Source: Tubiluchus corallicola (lineage: Eukaryota; Priapulida; Priapulimorpha; Priapulimorphida; Tubiluchidae). From it: 60,000 nucleotides of DNA. Position 1 is the first letter of the stretch. The number at the start of each line of letters is the position of its first letter. Shown piece after piece: positions 26,701-41,700 of the stretch. Under the pieces are notes generated by a model. It had not been told where the DNA came from and searched no databases. It was given only the letters and a program-made list of their open reading frames with translations. The stretch spans positions 374,001-434,000 of the forward strand of contig JAQGDQ010000018.1 in the NCBI GenBank assembly GCA_030141605.1, read 5' to 3'. The position numbers were made by a program, and so were the translations under genes.

Positions 26701-29700
26701 ACATGTACCTCCATTCTTAAAAATTAAAAACATTCTTAAATAATCAAATTTTGATTAACTGCAAACGTTTTTGCTTTAGCATGATTAACATGAAACATCA
26801 ATTTGCTTGAAATAATGTTTTCTTACCACAGTAGACCAGAACAGGAAGAAAGAAATTGTGGAGAGAGAGAGAGAAAAAGAGAGAGAGAGAGAGAGAGAAG
26901 GAGAAACAGAGACAACGAGAATTTGGAACTACTAAATAAAAATCCTTACCAAACAGAAAGAATCAGAACATTGTGTTTTTTTCTCACACCTATCACCAGA
27001 ATATCCCTTGGTACAGTTACATGAAAGAGGAACATCTCGTATACATGTACCTGAAATTAACACTTATGTAAAGTTTCATATTAGAATCATCTAATACAGA
27101 ATATTGCATATCACTGCAGCTAGACTTTACCATATGTATGATTAATAATGTTTGGAGATGTCAGCATTTAATTATAATAATATAGGCACCAGATACATAT
27201 GATGATATCATAATAAAAATACATATAAGCTGCATCAAAAATTCTTGCAGTGTGCTAATAATATAAAACATCAAATTAGACAAACAGCTTTCTGCACCCA
27301 TGTGCCTTCTAAACACAAATCACTGGTTTAGCTCCTACATTTCGCTAATTCAAACTACAAAGTTTTTCTAAGTAATTACCATTATTTGCACAGAACCCAA
27401 GGCAATTGTCTATTTCACAGTGGTTGCCTTCAAATCCAGCAGAACATTCACATCTTGGTACACCATCACGAGCAATGCAAGTGCCATTGTTGCACAGACC
27501 ATCGCAAATGCTCTTCTCACACTTGGTGCCATGAAAATCGTGGTTACACACGCAAGTGCTTTCTCCCTTGTCGTTGTACTTGCAGACACCATTATTCAAG
27601 CATTTGAGAGGCGGATTGGTGCATTCATCACACCGTTTACCGCCGAAATCTAAAAATTATTGCTGGCAGTTACGAGTTTCAGATAAATTTTCTTTTACTA
27701 GTATAATCTTTGTTTTGGGTACAGTAGAAAAATGAAAACAACAATGTTAATGAGAAATTCTTTAAATTGAGAAAGACCAAGGTTTAACCAATAACTAACT
27801 GTTGCTCAATAATATTAACATCAGAGAAGATGACAAGTACCTTTAAGACAGTCACATTTGAATGCAGCTATGTCCTGATTTGTTTGACGAGGAAAATGAA
27901 AAAAATCAATTTTTTCAACACTACATGAAGCATTATTATAGCAGTAAGTAGCACAAGTCTGGCGTGTCTCACACTGGTCTCCCGTCCAGCCACTATCACA
28001 TCTGGTAAAAAACAAAGAGATAGAAAAACAGATAAGCTAAGAATTCACCCACAGCTTACCTAACCAAAATTGAGTAAAATTTGTACTTTATCAGCAGTGT
28101 GCCAATGCAAAATTTGTACCAGCTGTTACTTCCTTTCAGTGAAATCAGCAAAAGAATTTGTGCCAGTTAGGAAAAGGTTGTCTTGTAAGTGCATTTACTG
28201 TAGAACTGTATAACACATGTATAATAAGGTAGCAACATTTACAGCTGTTATCATATGAGAAAATCAACTTTTAAGGTTATACACATACATGCAGTAAGGA
28301 TTTCCATTAGCAGTTACACGGCATGAGCCATGCTCACAGTAGCCAGAACATCTATAATGCTGACACCTATCACCATGATAACCTGGGCTACACCTGAAAG
28401 AAAAATAGTGTTACAGTAATTTAAATTTAAAAAATCTCAATAATAATAATACATAAAATTACAGTTGATCAAATTTATTCTATAGAGTCATTTCAATTTT
28501 TCACAGAACAATAATTATACTTGTAAATTAATTTGAGGGCTCCTCACCTCTGCAAAAGGACAATAAAGGAAGCAATTAATAATTAAAATGGCAATTAATC
28601 AGTGGACAGGTTCAAGTTGGCCTCCATTGTCAGAAGGTGCTGAAGGAATGTTCTATTTGTCCTTCCCATCAAGATGATAAATGAAACTACTCAGAGCAAG
28701 TATTGACCCAGCGGTCACAAATCTATTCACTGAACCAGTCTTGGTGTTACTTAACTTCAGTTGATAAGCACACACACTGCACCCACGCAGTCATTCACTG
28801 GCACCCCAAACATGTGCTTTGTAGTCTTTGCTTCCCAACCCAATCATTCAACTTCATAAATTCATCCTTCCTCAATCACGCTTGTTTATTAACATAGAAC
28901 CTAGAGTCATTACTCTTAGGAAAATCATGTATAAACAGATATATATATAAACATATATAATATAATATTATATATGTATAGTCAGACAAGAAAACCATTA
29001 GAAAACCAAATAAAATATGAATTCGTAACACTGCACTACAAACCAGCAGTCTAACTGACGAAGTTACAGTAGAATCTAACATATTTTATTTTTATGTTGA
29101 AAATGTAATTTAATTTAGTGTATCAAAAGTCACAATCCAAAATAAAAATACTATACTTAATTAGCTGAAGTTACCGATGATTACGATAAACTGAGTATAA
29201 TATGTTTTAACAACTGCCACATACTTGCAAGAAGCTTTTCCTTTGCTGGGAATGCACGTACCCTGTGAACAGTAATCGCGGCAAACATCATGTTGGCACA
29301 AGGTGCCAGTAAACTTATCTCCACATCTGTAAATGAAAATGATGAAATAATTTATTCATCTATTACTAAATAGAATTTATTATCATAATAATTGTCAAAT
29401 TCTTATTTCTAACTTATTCATTTCATAAACAGAAGAATATAACCTATACAGAAAATAATAGTAACATGAACTTACTGGCATTTAGGTTGGGAAGAAATAC
29501 TATCAAGATAACATTTACCACCATTGCGGCAAGCTAAGCCACATTCATCTGCAAGAACAGGTCAAAAATATATTTTTTAGTCGCCTCAGTCAAAAAAATT
29601 TAACAATTCTGTAGTCAAAGCTTAACATAAAAGAACAAAATGACAAAGAACATTTACTTGCTATTAAAAACACAGTTCTATGATTTGCAAACCAAGTATA

Positions 29701-32700
29701 GTTCTTACACAAGTCCAGTTGCATTGTACTCTTTGACTTAGTTACACTCATTTGACTTCTACTGTCCTGTCATGATAGATGCATAACAAAATATATTGTA
29801 ATAATAATAGTAATTAGTAATTAAAATTATTATTAATATGTCAGTATACCATCAGTGATATTGCTGGCATGTTTGCAAACATCATTGATTTTATGAAGTG
29901 GCATTGGACAATGACACGAATAGCCATTTGGAGGAACATTAATGCACATCATGTGTGGATCTTTACAAGGCTGGTGCTGGCAGTGATTTAGTGGTGCATC
30001 ACGTATGACTGAAAAGTTATTGCAAAATACAAATTAAACCAAAACTTCAGAAAACAGTACAAGATGTGAAACAACTAGAAGCAATTATCAACTAGAATAC
30101 AGTTGTTACTTCACTACAATGCTCTGGTGATTAAATATAAGTAAGACAAAAAAGTCATTTTTAGACAGATTAGAAAAAAAATGCATTAGTTACACTGCAA
30201 GTATTCAAAAATTTAATACAATTGTGATCACTATGATTCGGAGTTCTAACCGATTTGCACTATAACAGAAATAGATGGTAATTATTCTCAAAGTTTTCTT
30301 AGCTCGGTGTTTGGAATATCTCATCCTGTCTTTATCACTTTGTCAGATATCAATGTTTTAACATATCTAACACTGTTCTAACATATCTAAAATACTGAGT
30401 TAAACAAAGTCACAAGCATGTATCTAACATGCTGTTTTGTATTAAATGCAACTCGAAATTACTTAGAATCTGCAATCATCTTGGCACCAAGCCAGCTGGC
30501 TTGCTACACTGACTTTACTTGGTTTCTCAACTGCTTGCATATAATTTTCCAAATAGGTATCAGTGAGTTACCACGTTATTCACTACATACAATTAGTTTT
30601 TTAACTGTTTATTTGCACCAAAAAGCAAATGTCAAAAAATTGTTTATTAGAGTTACAGCAAATATTACTTAGACAGGGACCTACAAAACACACACTAGCA
30701 AGTGTCTCGTGCTACTTTTGGGGCAAACCTTGCTTAGATTTTTCTGCTAATTTGTTGAATTATTATTACTCCTGCTGATGACTCCAAGTGCAGTGCATAA
30801 TGTGTGATGTAAATGATGTGTGTTGCCTCGAAAAGCTTGTAGTTCTTTAGTTAAACAAAACAAAAAACAAGAGACTTACATTTAGGTTGTTTAACTTCAT
30901 GAGAAATAACTAAATCTGAAGGGCGAACTAAATCCTCTACAATAATGGTAACATTATCTTGTCCAAATTTGCGCAACTTCATAATAGACCTCTGAGAACT
31001 GCTTTTACCAGCTGGTCCAGGACTATATGTTGTAACAAACAGATAGTCTTCAAATACTTCTATTGCATTGGGCTTTATCAATCCTAGAAGAAAACAACCA
31101 TTATTTTCAACAACTAAAAAAAATCCGTGTGTAATAATATACAGGGGACTTCAGAAGAAACAGAGCAAAAATACTGTGATGCACAATGTAGAAATATGCT
31201 GATAAAATCACATGGAAATGTTATAAGAAATTTCTGTATCATGAAATAGAGGCACAAAAATATAGTTACATTTGCAGAATTCCAACTTTCCTATCATATA
31301 AACTTTGTTGTTTTGTATATTCCAATATAAGCATATCAGCATAATTCTACTGAACTGTTTTTTTTCTAGGGCAACCTGGAATACACATCCAGCTTTGTAA
31401 ATAAACAATATTACAGCTTTGTAAAAACTTCAGTTTTTAGACGTAAAATTTACGCACAAATCTTACCAAACTGGTGTATTACAACTCGGTTTGTTCCATC
31501 CAAATTTACGGATTCAATACGAGCAGCTTTTGCATCAGCCCAGTACAGCCTTTTCGCAGCATAGTCTATAGCTAGACTAGTTGGATAGCGAAGTTGTAAT
31601 GTAGCAAGTGTTTTGCGACCTGTTCCATCCAAGTTAGACCTTTCAATTCTGGCTGAGTGACCCCAATCAGTCCAGAAAATGCTAAAATAAGAAAACAAAA
31701 GTATTTGCTTAGTTGTAATCACTAAAAAAATTTTTTGGTACAACAAACTTATACATATGCTGAATAGTAATGAATAAAAATGAATACTTACCCACTACCA
31801 GGATAAACCACAATGTCTTTTGGCTTGTCAAGATTTTCGTAAATTATCACAGTTCTATTAGTGCCATCTAACGTTGCCATTTCGATGGTTCGCTTACCAG
31901 CATCAACCCAGTAAATATATTCAGAAAGCCAGTCCACTGCAATACCTTGCAGATCTTGTATACCGAGAAGCTAAATGGCAAACAAAGATAAAAAACACTT
32001 TTCTACAATTTAACCAAAATGTACAAGTTGACTACTAATTAATGAAAAATAATGATTTTTCTCTCATCAACAAATTTGTAGAAAGTGAATGTGTGCTGCA
32101 CTGCTGGTAAATATAATATACACAAGTACGTTTCTAGTATGGTTAGTGGAAAAGTAAAATAGTCTGCTGGAAAAAGCTTTATTAGGAGGGCAATAGTTTT
32201 GTCCAGTCCTGTTTGATCTACAAGAGTCGCATTGGAGCATAAAATTCAAAAAATGCACACGATTAGAAAACATAACTAGTCATTTAGAAAAGATTCAGTT
32301 TACGTCTTCTACACTAGCTTCAGTCAATCAAGTATCTAGTGACATTGACATGGTTACCAAATATGTCAAATTTCCATTTATTGCTAAGGTACGGAACTAT
32401 TCAATATGGAATGCACCCGTGCGTGTTCAATTTACCAGCACACAACTTTACAAGTGACAGAAGAAAAGCTTTCATTCCTAACTTGCTCCATCCTATGTCA
32501 CATAAAAATATGCTTATGTTGGATGTGGCAAATGATGTTACATGAGGAAGACCACAAGATAACTTCAGTTTAGAACTCTGATTTCTTTTGATAAAAACAT
32601 GTCAGCCAATATTGAAAGTTAATTTAAACAGAAGACCTAACCTAGTGCATTAAAATTACGAAATGATACAGTAAATTATCGCCAAAACACCAAACTTATG

Positions 32701-35700
32701 CAATGTTGTTGAATTACGTTATAATCCTTCTCGAGTAGCACATGGAAAATTACAGTGCAATTTTATACAATGTTCATAACATGATGAGTAACTTATTCAG
32801 TAACACCTACATCTAATGTTTTTGGTTTAACCGTCTGTCGTTTCATTCTGGAATGAAGCAGCTGTGTTACCCTGGATGGATTATTTACTTCTGTATAAGA
32901 TATGTCATTGTCAACAGTATAAAACAGCACCGAACTGTTACTGGTATAAAACACGTCTACGTGCCGAATTTTTCCTCGAGTTTCTTCAAAAATGCTACGG
33001 AAGCGAAGATGGTATGGATCAAATTCCCGAATCTCATTCTTATCGGTAAAAAAGAGCCAGCCGTGGCCACCTAAGAAAACATACACATCAAATTGACTAT
33101 ATGTCTTTTAGGGTTAAACATACTAATAATGTCATTAGAAAAACATATTTATTTTTAATTTCAGTTCTATTAAGTAGCAGAAATATTAGCAGTCAATTCA
33201 AATTTCCAGTTTTCTTGTTAAAAGAACGAAGATATTCAACTGAACGAAAGGGTATGCCACCTCCATCAATTCAGTTGCCTCATCTCAGATGATGAACCTT
33301 GATAAAACATTAGATTAGAACTAGAAACCAAAACACCATCTGTACATGTACCCAAGATCAGAGTAATCGAGACCGAGGTCAAAACCAATACCGCATTGTG
33401 CGAGACAAAGACTAAGATCAAATGCAACGCTTTCACAAAAAATAGCTTTAAGCATTTTAAGCATGCCTTTAAAAGTTTTTGCATAATTTTGTAGTCTCAT
33501 TTTTGCTGCATTTATAAGGTAGAGAATATGAATAATTAACAAAGCAAGAAATTTCTCATATAAAAACAAGTCCCAAAAGCATTGAAAATAGCCAAATTTG
33601 ACAATAATAACCTTGTAGTACTGCTATTTAAACTTGAAATTTGAGTCCATTTGCTACGTCTTTTGAAAAATGATATGTTGGCTGAAAGACTATCATACCA
33701 TGAGATGAGTTTGTTAATATCATTATTACACTGTGGTTACTAAGAAAGCCGTTGCTGCAACTACGAAGTTGTTCAATATAAAATTCAAGATTCACAGTTC
33801 AGACTTAAGTATTACACTACAAAGGCCATTTACTCACTTAAGCTTACCTTCAAGAAACTGCCTCAACATCGACACATTAAACCATTCACACATTTAGCTC
33901 AGGTGAATAAACGATTTTATAATGCAAGGTTTATACCCTAAGTACAAATTACATAACACATACCTTGTGCTTTGCAAGTTAAAAATTTATCTGTGCTGTG
34001 TTCAATGTCCTTCATGTATCCCGGAGCACATTTACAGGTAGGACGGTAGTTGTGATCAAGGATGCACACCTGAGAGCAAACATTGTGTTTCTTACACGGG
34101 TCCTTTTCTACAAAAATAAAATTCAATAAAAGCTACTATATATAAAAACAATAATTTGCAATGTAAAAAACAACAATAATAAAACACAAACAATAAACAA
34201 CAATGGCTTTTAAAATAGTTCTACCACTGCATTCATCAATAATTGTATAAAGATACTTTAAAAGTGACTGGAAAAGTAGCACTTAACAACTTTTTATCTT
34301 ATAACAAAGTAAAAAATGTGTTGATGAATCACCGAAGAGTGTACCAAGCAGTCCATTAAAGAAGGGGTAAATACAAACAAATTTTCCAATTTAAAACAGT
34401 GATCGAACAATACCAAAGCATATAGTACACATTACCTATGTTACAGCTTTAGAAAAAGTAAAAAGTAACTAAAAAGTAATGAACGCCAACTGTGCAATGT
34501 AGAACATTCAGGCTGATGTATTAGAAAGTTTATATAGAGTTTCAGGTTCACTGTGCACAAATGTTTCAATACTTTCCCTTAGTCTTACCGCAGTGTTTTT
34601 CATCGCTTCCATCACCACAGTCGTCATAACCATTGCAAACAAATCGTTTGTCTACACACCTTCCATTTTTACAGGGAAAGTCACATCCATATTTGCTACC
34701 TAAACACAAAAGTATAGAAGTAAGTAGTTGTACATCCCATAACTGAACAGAGGCCATGTTCTTCTGGGTAATTAATCACTCAATGAACAGACATTTATTA
34801 TATAATAAGTATTAAAATCGTTACAGTAGATTTCAAGCATGGCAGTTAAATTAATATTTCACAAACACACCCATAAATCTGTTCATAGGCTAAACATTTG
34901 GAAGCTTGTTTACAAATTACATAATTTCCGTCAGGAAGTGATATCACACAGCCAACAAAAAGGCAAGAACGGCAAACAACAGAAAAGATTAACTCTACAG
35001 GATAATATCTATAGGGCATTTCAAAACAAAAATTTGGTGACAAACTATAAATATAATGCAATAATAGTTACAATCAATCTCATCTGAGCCATCGGAACAG
35101 TGAACGACGCCATCACAACGCAGGTACAAAGGAATGCATTTATGATTATTGCACCTGAAGTTACCAGGCATGCAAATTTGTTTAGCTGTAAAAAAACAAA
35201 ACTTACTCAACCAATGATTGTATATGTGACAACAGATTGTGCATTTACTCTCACATATTTATCAAATTAAGCATGGATATGACAGGTAGGCCTTGTCCTT
35301 GCTTTAAACATAATTTTTTTTCAATAAATTCACTCAAATTCACAATCCTACACAATTTCAAATATATTTATTTAAAAATCCATATAGTAATATCACGATA
35401 TCTATTCTGAGAAATATGACAAACATATTTGGTTTATGGTTTATGACACACTTTTCAGTGAAGCAACTTTTGTATAATATACATACATATATTGATTGAA
35501 ATTACATCTGCCAATTTATTGCTTGCTTACTTTGATTTAGTACAAATACTCTGCCCACTATGTTAAAGTTGTAACATTGTATTTAGCAAAAACTGGTCCC
35601 ATAAAAACTGCACTGCAGCCAAGGAAAGCAATGAATATTCCTTTTTTTAAGCAAAGTAAATTTCGAAGGGAGGCAGCAAATTTATTTTGAATTCTGAACA

Positions 35701-38700
35701 AGGTGACATCTTATCATCCCTTCTAATAGCAAATGTTAATGTATTGTTCGCAATACATGACATCATGTAAATGGAAAAAAGCTCTTATTTTTCGGAACAA
35801 ACCTCAACAATACACTTAATTTTAATGGGCTATTTAAACAAGTCATTTGCTTTTGCAAATAAAGTACAGCAATAAAGTATATGATTCTTATGTCTTGCAT
35901 AACGGTATAAATTTGAATTGGTGAAATATTAAAATGTGTGTTTGTGTGTGACCAAGTGCTTGTGTAAAAAAAACACGGAAAATCATATACTAGATCTGCC
36001 TGTATAATCCTGGAAAATCTGCATGTTTAAAGTTATTATTATACTGTTAGCAGAATATCTAAAATTTGTTTACATAAGATAATGTAATGCTCTTGACAAT
36101 CCTTGAAATGCTTGACAATTAACTGAGACATTTACAAACTTACAGCAATTAGCATGGTTCTCATCTTCGTCAGAACCGTCACCACAGTCATCATCGCCAT
36201 CACAAAGCCAGCTCTTGGAAGTGCATTCACTGTTGCTACACTGGTACTGCTCGTTATCCTCACAAGTCCTCTCTGTAAGTAAAAATGTAGCACGGTTTAA
36301 CAAATGAATATCTACGATGATTACTCCTTTACGCGGATATTCTTTACAAACTGAATACATTTGTTTGCAAATCACCTGATAAACAAACTAATATTCTAAG
36401 ATCACAGCGCTCTACTCACTTAAATACCTGGAACATGAATGTTGTTTGGCAGAATTCTTAATGGCATTAACATCACAAATACAGTGGTAGCGGCAGTAGC
36501 ATCAACAGCCCCACAAAACAGCCATTTCTAGAGATTTTTGCCACTCAGCAGAGCTTCTCTTTTTAAACAGTATGCTAGATTGAAGTTGTGATTTTATGTC
36601 ACCATTTTTATGTTACTTCACATTGTTTTTTGTACATAAGGTGACATAACAAATTTTAAATTCTCTATCATCCAGTATTATATCATCGGCTGACTGCGTG
36701 TCACGCTGTTCCATATTTATGACATTAAAAGTCTAGAACTATGTAGTGGTGCACCGAGATACCACTAAAGAAACTGTATGCTAGTTATCTGCTTACTGTT
36801 TTCTTTGTAGGTGAATGCTGAATCAATACACTAGTAATTTAATGCTTCTAATCTACAAAAGTGACAAAATGTAAACAATGATGCTAAAAATACACCTGCA
36901 AAACTCTCATGTCAAAAAGCGAGCTAACTATTCATAAAAATGCACCATTTCAGTCATCACTGGCAATGAATCAATGAGCTTCTCTCTGAATTTTTGATTT
37001 TTTTCATTTTTGAAACTGTCCATGAAAAATTCCAGCTTAGTCAATACTTAGTACTGGGTATCAGTACTTAGATGCAAGTTCATGTCACAGTACATCTATA
37101 ATTAAATGAGATGACTTTTAAGCAAGGTCATACTGTCTGATGAAATTCAGATAGATACCAAAACACAAAAACAATATTTTTCTAGCAAGCAAAGAAAGCA
37201 AATCACAAAAAAATCAATAAATGTAATGGCAGCAATAAGGTCTAATATTAAATTTAGTCACTATAAAATTAGTTCTTAGAAATATGCATAAAAATTTTCA
37301 CAAGCAACAATAAAAAAGTCTTAAAAAATAAGCTCTCAGGGTAAGTGCCTTATTAAGTAAGAACTCCGACTATGATTTAAACATTATAATAATGTTAAAA
37401 TTAAATCATATTTCATAGGCAAATTCTGTTGAATTAATTAAAGTCATTCCTATTGACAATTGCACACAGAATTAGTTACTTTTTTTAGTTGCTAACAGCA
37501 ACATATCTAATGGGGTAGTAGACTTTGATAACTTTAATTTTTTTGCCACGCCACCATATTGCCAATCAACACAGTGTTGCTTTTGTAATTCATTAATCAC
37601 CTCATTTTGTTTTTATTAAAAAATATTATTGATTCTCGTATTGAATAAGTTGTAAACAGGCGACAAATCAACTTATTTACTTACTTATCTACCTAAACTT
37701 ACCATGCATGGAAAGCAGATTCTACAAAATTTACGACGTATAGTTGTAAAAGTTGAAATTACGAGATGAGGTTTGCATTGTTAACATAAAACGAGAAATA
37801 GAAATGATATCTCATTCCACTTATGAAATATTGTAAAACAATATTTCATGACAATTACCAATGGGCTAAACTGAACATTATTCATGTTCAGAATCATGCT
37901 TAAAACCTTGAACATTTTTCAATGTACCCAAGCAAAGTTGAATCCATTTTGCAGCAAAGGCTCAAAACTTGGTTACAAACTTGGTCATAAATGGACTAAG
38001 TAATAGAAAAATGAACCAGCTGTGACTGTTACTATACTAGCCGTCAAGAAGATATAGGCATTGAAAAATGCAATAATAATATGTTTCAAAAATACTTACG
38101 GCAATTTGCTTCATCCGTCCCATCCAAGCAGTCTTGATCAGAATCACATACCCACTTCAATGGAATGCACAGGTTGTTACTTTCACATTTAAACTCTGTG
38201 AAGTTGTTGCATGATATGGTGCAGTTAAATTCATCTGCACCATCATCGCAGTTGGTCTCACCGTCACAGACCCACTTCTTTGGTATGCATTTCTGATTCG
38301 GACAGCGGAATTCACTCTCAGAGCAATTGCGTGGAACTGAAACACAATGAAGTTGCAAAAAATTAAGTATTTAAGACGTCACTTAAAACGCAGAAGGCAG
38401 ATTTTTGCTCTGAAACAAAGCCTTAGACCGCAACCTAGACTAATGTTGCACATGAATCCAAGTTTTCGCTGTTTACTAGGCTCACAATCTTATATTTATC
38501 AAGGCAAATGTTATAACATGGTAGTAAAAAAACAAATATTTAATGAACTAAATATTTAAAATCTGAATTATGAAATATTTTCATACTAAACAAATAATTA
38601 TAGCTCTTTATATAATGGCAAATGCAAAAATTATACATTCAAGAACCTTAGGTGCCATGCAAGAAAAAATACATAGGCACAATGTTATTTGGATCTTGAG

Positions 38701-41700
38701 GCATTGCCTTATACATAGATTTATAGACATCCTCAGGCCCTAGCGTTAGATAAAGAAGAAAAGATGTGGTTTTGGGCTATACTTGACAGACTTATAAACA
38801 ATTGACGTCTAACATGTCAATCATTTTTGTTGACTGCCCAATCAGCGTGCAAGTTCTTTCACACACCCCTGCTGTAGCTAAAAGTCCCGAACGTAGTAGC
38901 TGCAGGGGTGTGTGAAAGAACTTGCACGTAGCTCATTTACGTGCAATGGCAGCAGTTACGTTCGGGACATTTAGCTACAGCTCTGTCTAACACTGCTATG
39001 AAAAATGCTCAACTTTTCATTAGTTAGCGGGAGAAATATTGGCCTTGTTCTAGATTTTATTATTGTCAATTGAAATTGCAAGTGAATTAGTGGAAATATA
39101 TAGTCTAGTTTCTTTTACAGAAAGAAATGCACAACGCTTATGTCTATGAGTTGCTGATTAAACCATTTTGCAATCAAGAAAATAAGCAGTTCAGTTTAGT
39201 TTATGGCTTTGCAAGTTAGATAAAAACAACTATTTGATTAACTTTAAACAAGAACAAAACAAAATGTATTTCTTTTCTGGCCAGTTTTTATAAACCTCAA
39301 TGAGATCTTCATAGTCAAAATTAATTCAAATGTGGTCAAAACTTATTATTATACATCAATATAATATTAGCTAATTTTATGCTATTTTTCTGGTTATAAT
39401 CATGGTTAAAAGATACCATTGGGACTTATGTGACTCAGGCATTCAATATAAGGGTCGTCTATGGAATGGAACAGTCAAATTTATTCCATTCCCATAGCCT
39501 GACAGACAGAAAAATACAAAACTATAATAAATCATGCAGACGAGCGCAATTAATATAGAAAAATACATCACAGGCTTGACGTTCGTTTAAAGGCAATAGT
39601 GACTTAATATTTTTGTTGCTCATTTATTGTAAAGTAAAGCTAACTGGCTTAGTTTTTTTATTATATTTATGTCTCTGTATTTTGCAGTGCTTTGAAAGTT
39701 TGTCTCTACATTCTGTTTAAATAGAAAAGTCATTTTTTGGCTACTTAAAGTGTTAATTTCGTGTTAAAATAGCTGCTGCTCTGCAAATTTGTGTTTATGA
39801 AAAAGAGCAATCAGTTTATCTGCTGATTAGACATTAGTTGTGACTGTCATGTTGTTTAGTTTAGTTTAGCTTAGACAGTTGTTGTCCTGAATCCTGCTGA
39901 GTGTGCTTACGTTGCAGCGGGGCAGAGCGATAGACCAATATGTTATGTTGCAACGTCAGTTACATGTATATACATTATACAGAGCCTTAGTCCTACTAGA
40001 TATATTAAAGTCAGATTTACAGGCTTTACATTATTTAGGCCCCAAGAGGATATGTGTTTATTAGAACATACGGCCTCGAGTCCTGGCAACAGACGAACAA
40101 GCAAAAATTGGGTCTGAAGCTCAATTTCTAGACCTTATAATTGTCTTTGAATTTTAATGGGGAATTTGGTAGGTACCAAGAGATAAATTCAATGAGTGTG
40201 AGGGCTTCAAGCCTAGCACTACTAGAGAAGTAAAATGGGGCCTCGGGCCTATAACACATGTGAAAAGATGTATCAGACCACATACCACAATTCTGTTCAT
40301 CTGACCCATCACCACAGTCATTTGAACCGTCACAATGCCAGCGACCAGGAATACATCGATTATTATCACATTTGAAATAGGTTGGGTCGCATGGCTCATT
40401 CTCGCAAGAAGGCGGTTCATCTGAGCCGTCAGCGCAGTCTTTATCTCCATCACAACGCCATGACTGAGGGATGCAGCGACCTATCAAAAGAAACAAGCAA
40501 ATGATGATGCTGACTCATTACTTACATTAACTTCACAACCATTCAATAAAATTATGTGCATCAAAGTTTTAATTTTTGTTAGGAGTTTTTGTTAAAACAA
40601 ACTATTAATTGTCATAATTTGAATGCCAAAGTTATTCTCAACGATTTTACAAAACGTTTGCAAATTCACCTGAATGTCAACTGAGAACGTGCAACAATAT
40701 TTTTTACTTAGTCAATAAAAAATACACAAATGTATAGAAGTCACAGGTATGCCAAAAAAGTTGCAAGTAAATATAAAGGTTAATTAATTTTAGTGCCAAT
40801 ACACAAATATTATTATAAGCAAGTAAACAATATACATAATGGCTTATAGCAAGTAGTACGTAGATTAGTCAGTTTGCTCATGCCACAGGGGTGTGACGTA
40901 TCTAGTGTGTCTGCCCCCAACTAGCAATTAGACAAGGTAGCCACATATGTAACTCTGCCTCATTGGTATACAGTCTTTCCTCACCCAAGACCTGTGCAAT
41001 ATCCTCGAAGTGCAAGCTGGTAAGTACCCTCTTACAAGAACCACCACCAAAGACAAATCACCAAGGACACTCGGATCAGTATGAAACCACGAAGGTGCTG
41101 TGCTAAGGCCCCACAGGAGTACAAGCAATCCATACCTCAAATAGTACCACATAGTACCATTCGTCTCACAAAAATGGAGCACCTTAGACTTCTAATGAGC
41201 ACAAAGACACAAACAGCAATAATCTGTATGAGTTTCTGCTGCACTAAATTTCTCAAAATAATTTGTCAATGTTACTCCTTATCAGTAATTGCAGATGATA
41301 ATCACAGAATTGTAGACTTAAGGTAGGACATGTAACGAGTAATATGTAATGCATGATTCATAATATGGTACAACAGTTTGTATTTAAACACAAGGAAGTG
41401 TTTTCATGTACATGTAATGTGAAATCAAAGATGTGTGATCTGCATTCATTTGAACACAGTCGCTATTATCTGAATATGCACCATGCAGCAATATGTAGAC
41501 AAGGAAACCACTGCTGCATGGGTATCTAGCAAGTTTTCAACTTTCCGGTGACCATTTTCACCGAATGGCTTCCTCGATAGGTGCGTTTTGGACACCTCAA
41601 AACTTACAATAATATTTCTTCTATTTAAATTTTTGAAGAGATGAAGAAGCGTATAATCATGCTGTTCCGTATTTAGCTGCAGTTCTTTCACTAAGTTGTG

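Noticed and set aside
26803-27024. Plus-strand frame rich in R and E
   Set aside because: Translation of the GA-rich repeat opposite an lrp1 exon.
32804-32810. Alternative donor GTGTTA for the first exon of the last propeller
   Set aside because: Would end in phase 1, but the next exon starts in phase 0; the GTAGGT donor at 32810 fits.
34213-34250. IDECSG-like peptide on the minus strand, possible missing EGF
   Set aside because: No acceptor before it and no following cysteine pattern; the frame runs into poly-V/F sequence and a stop.
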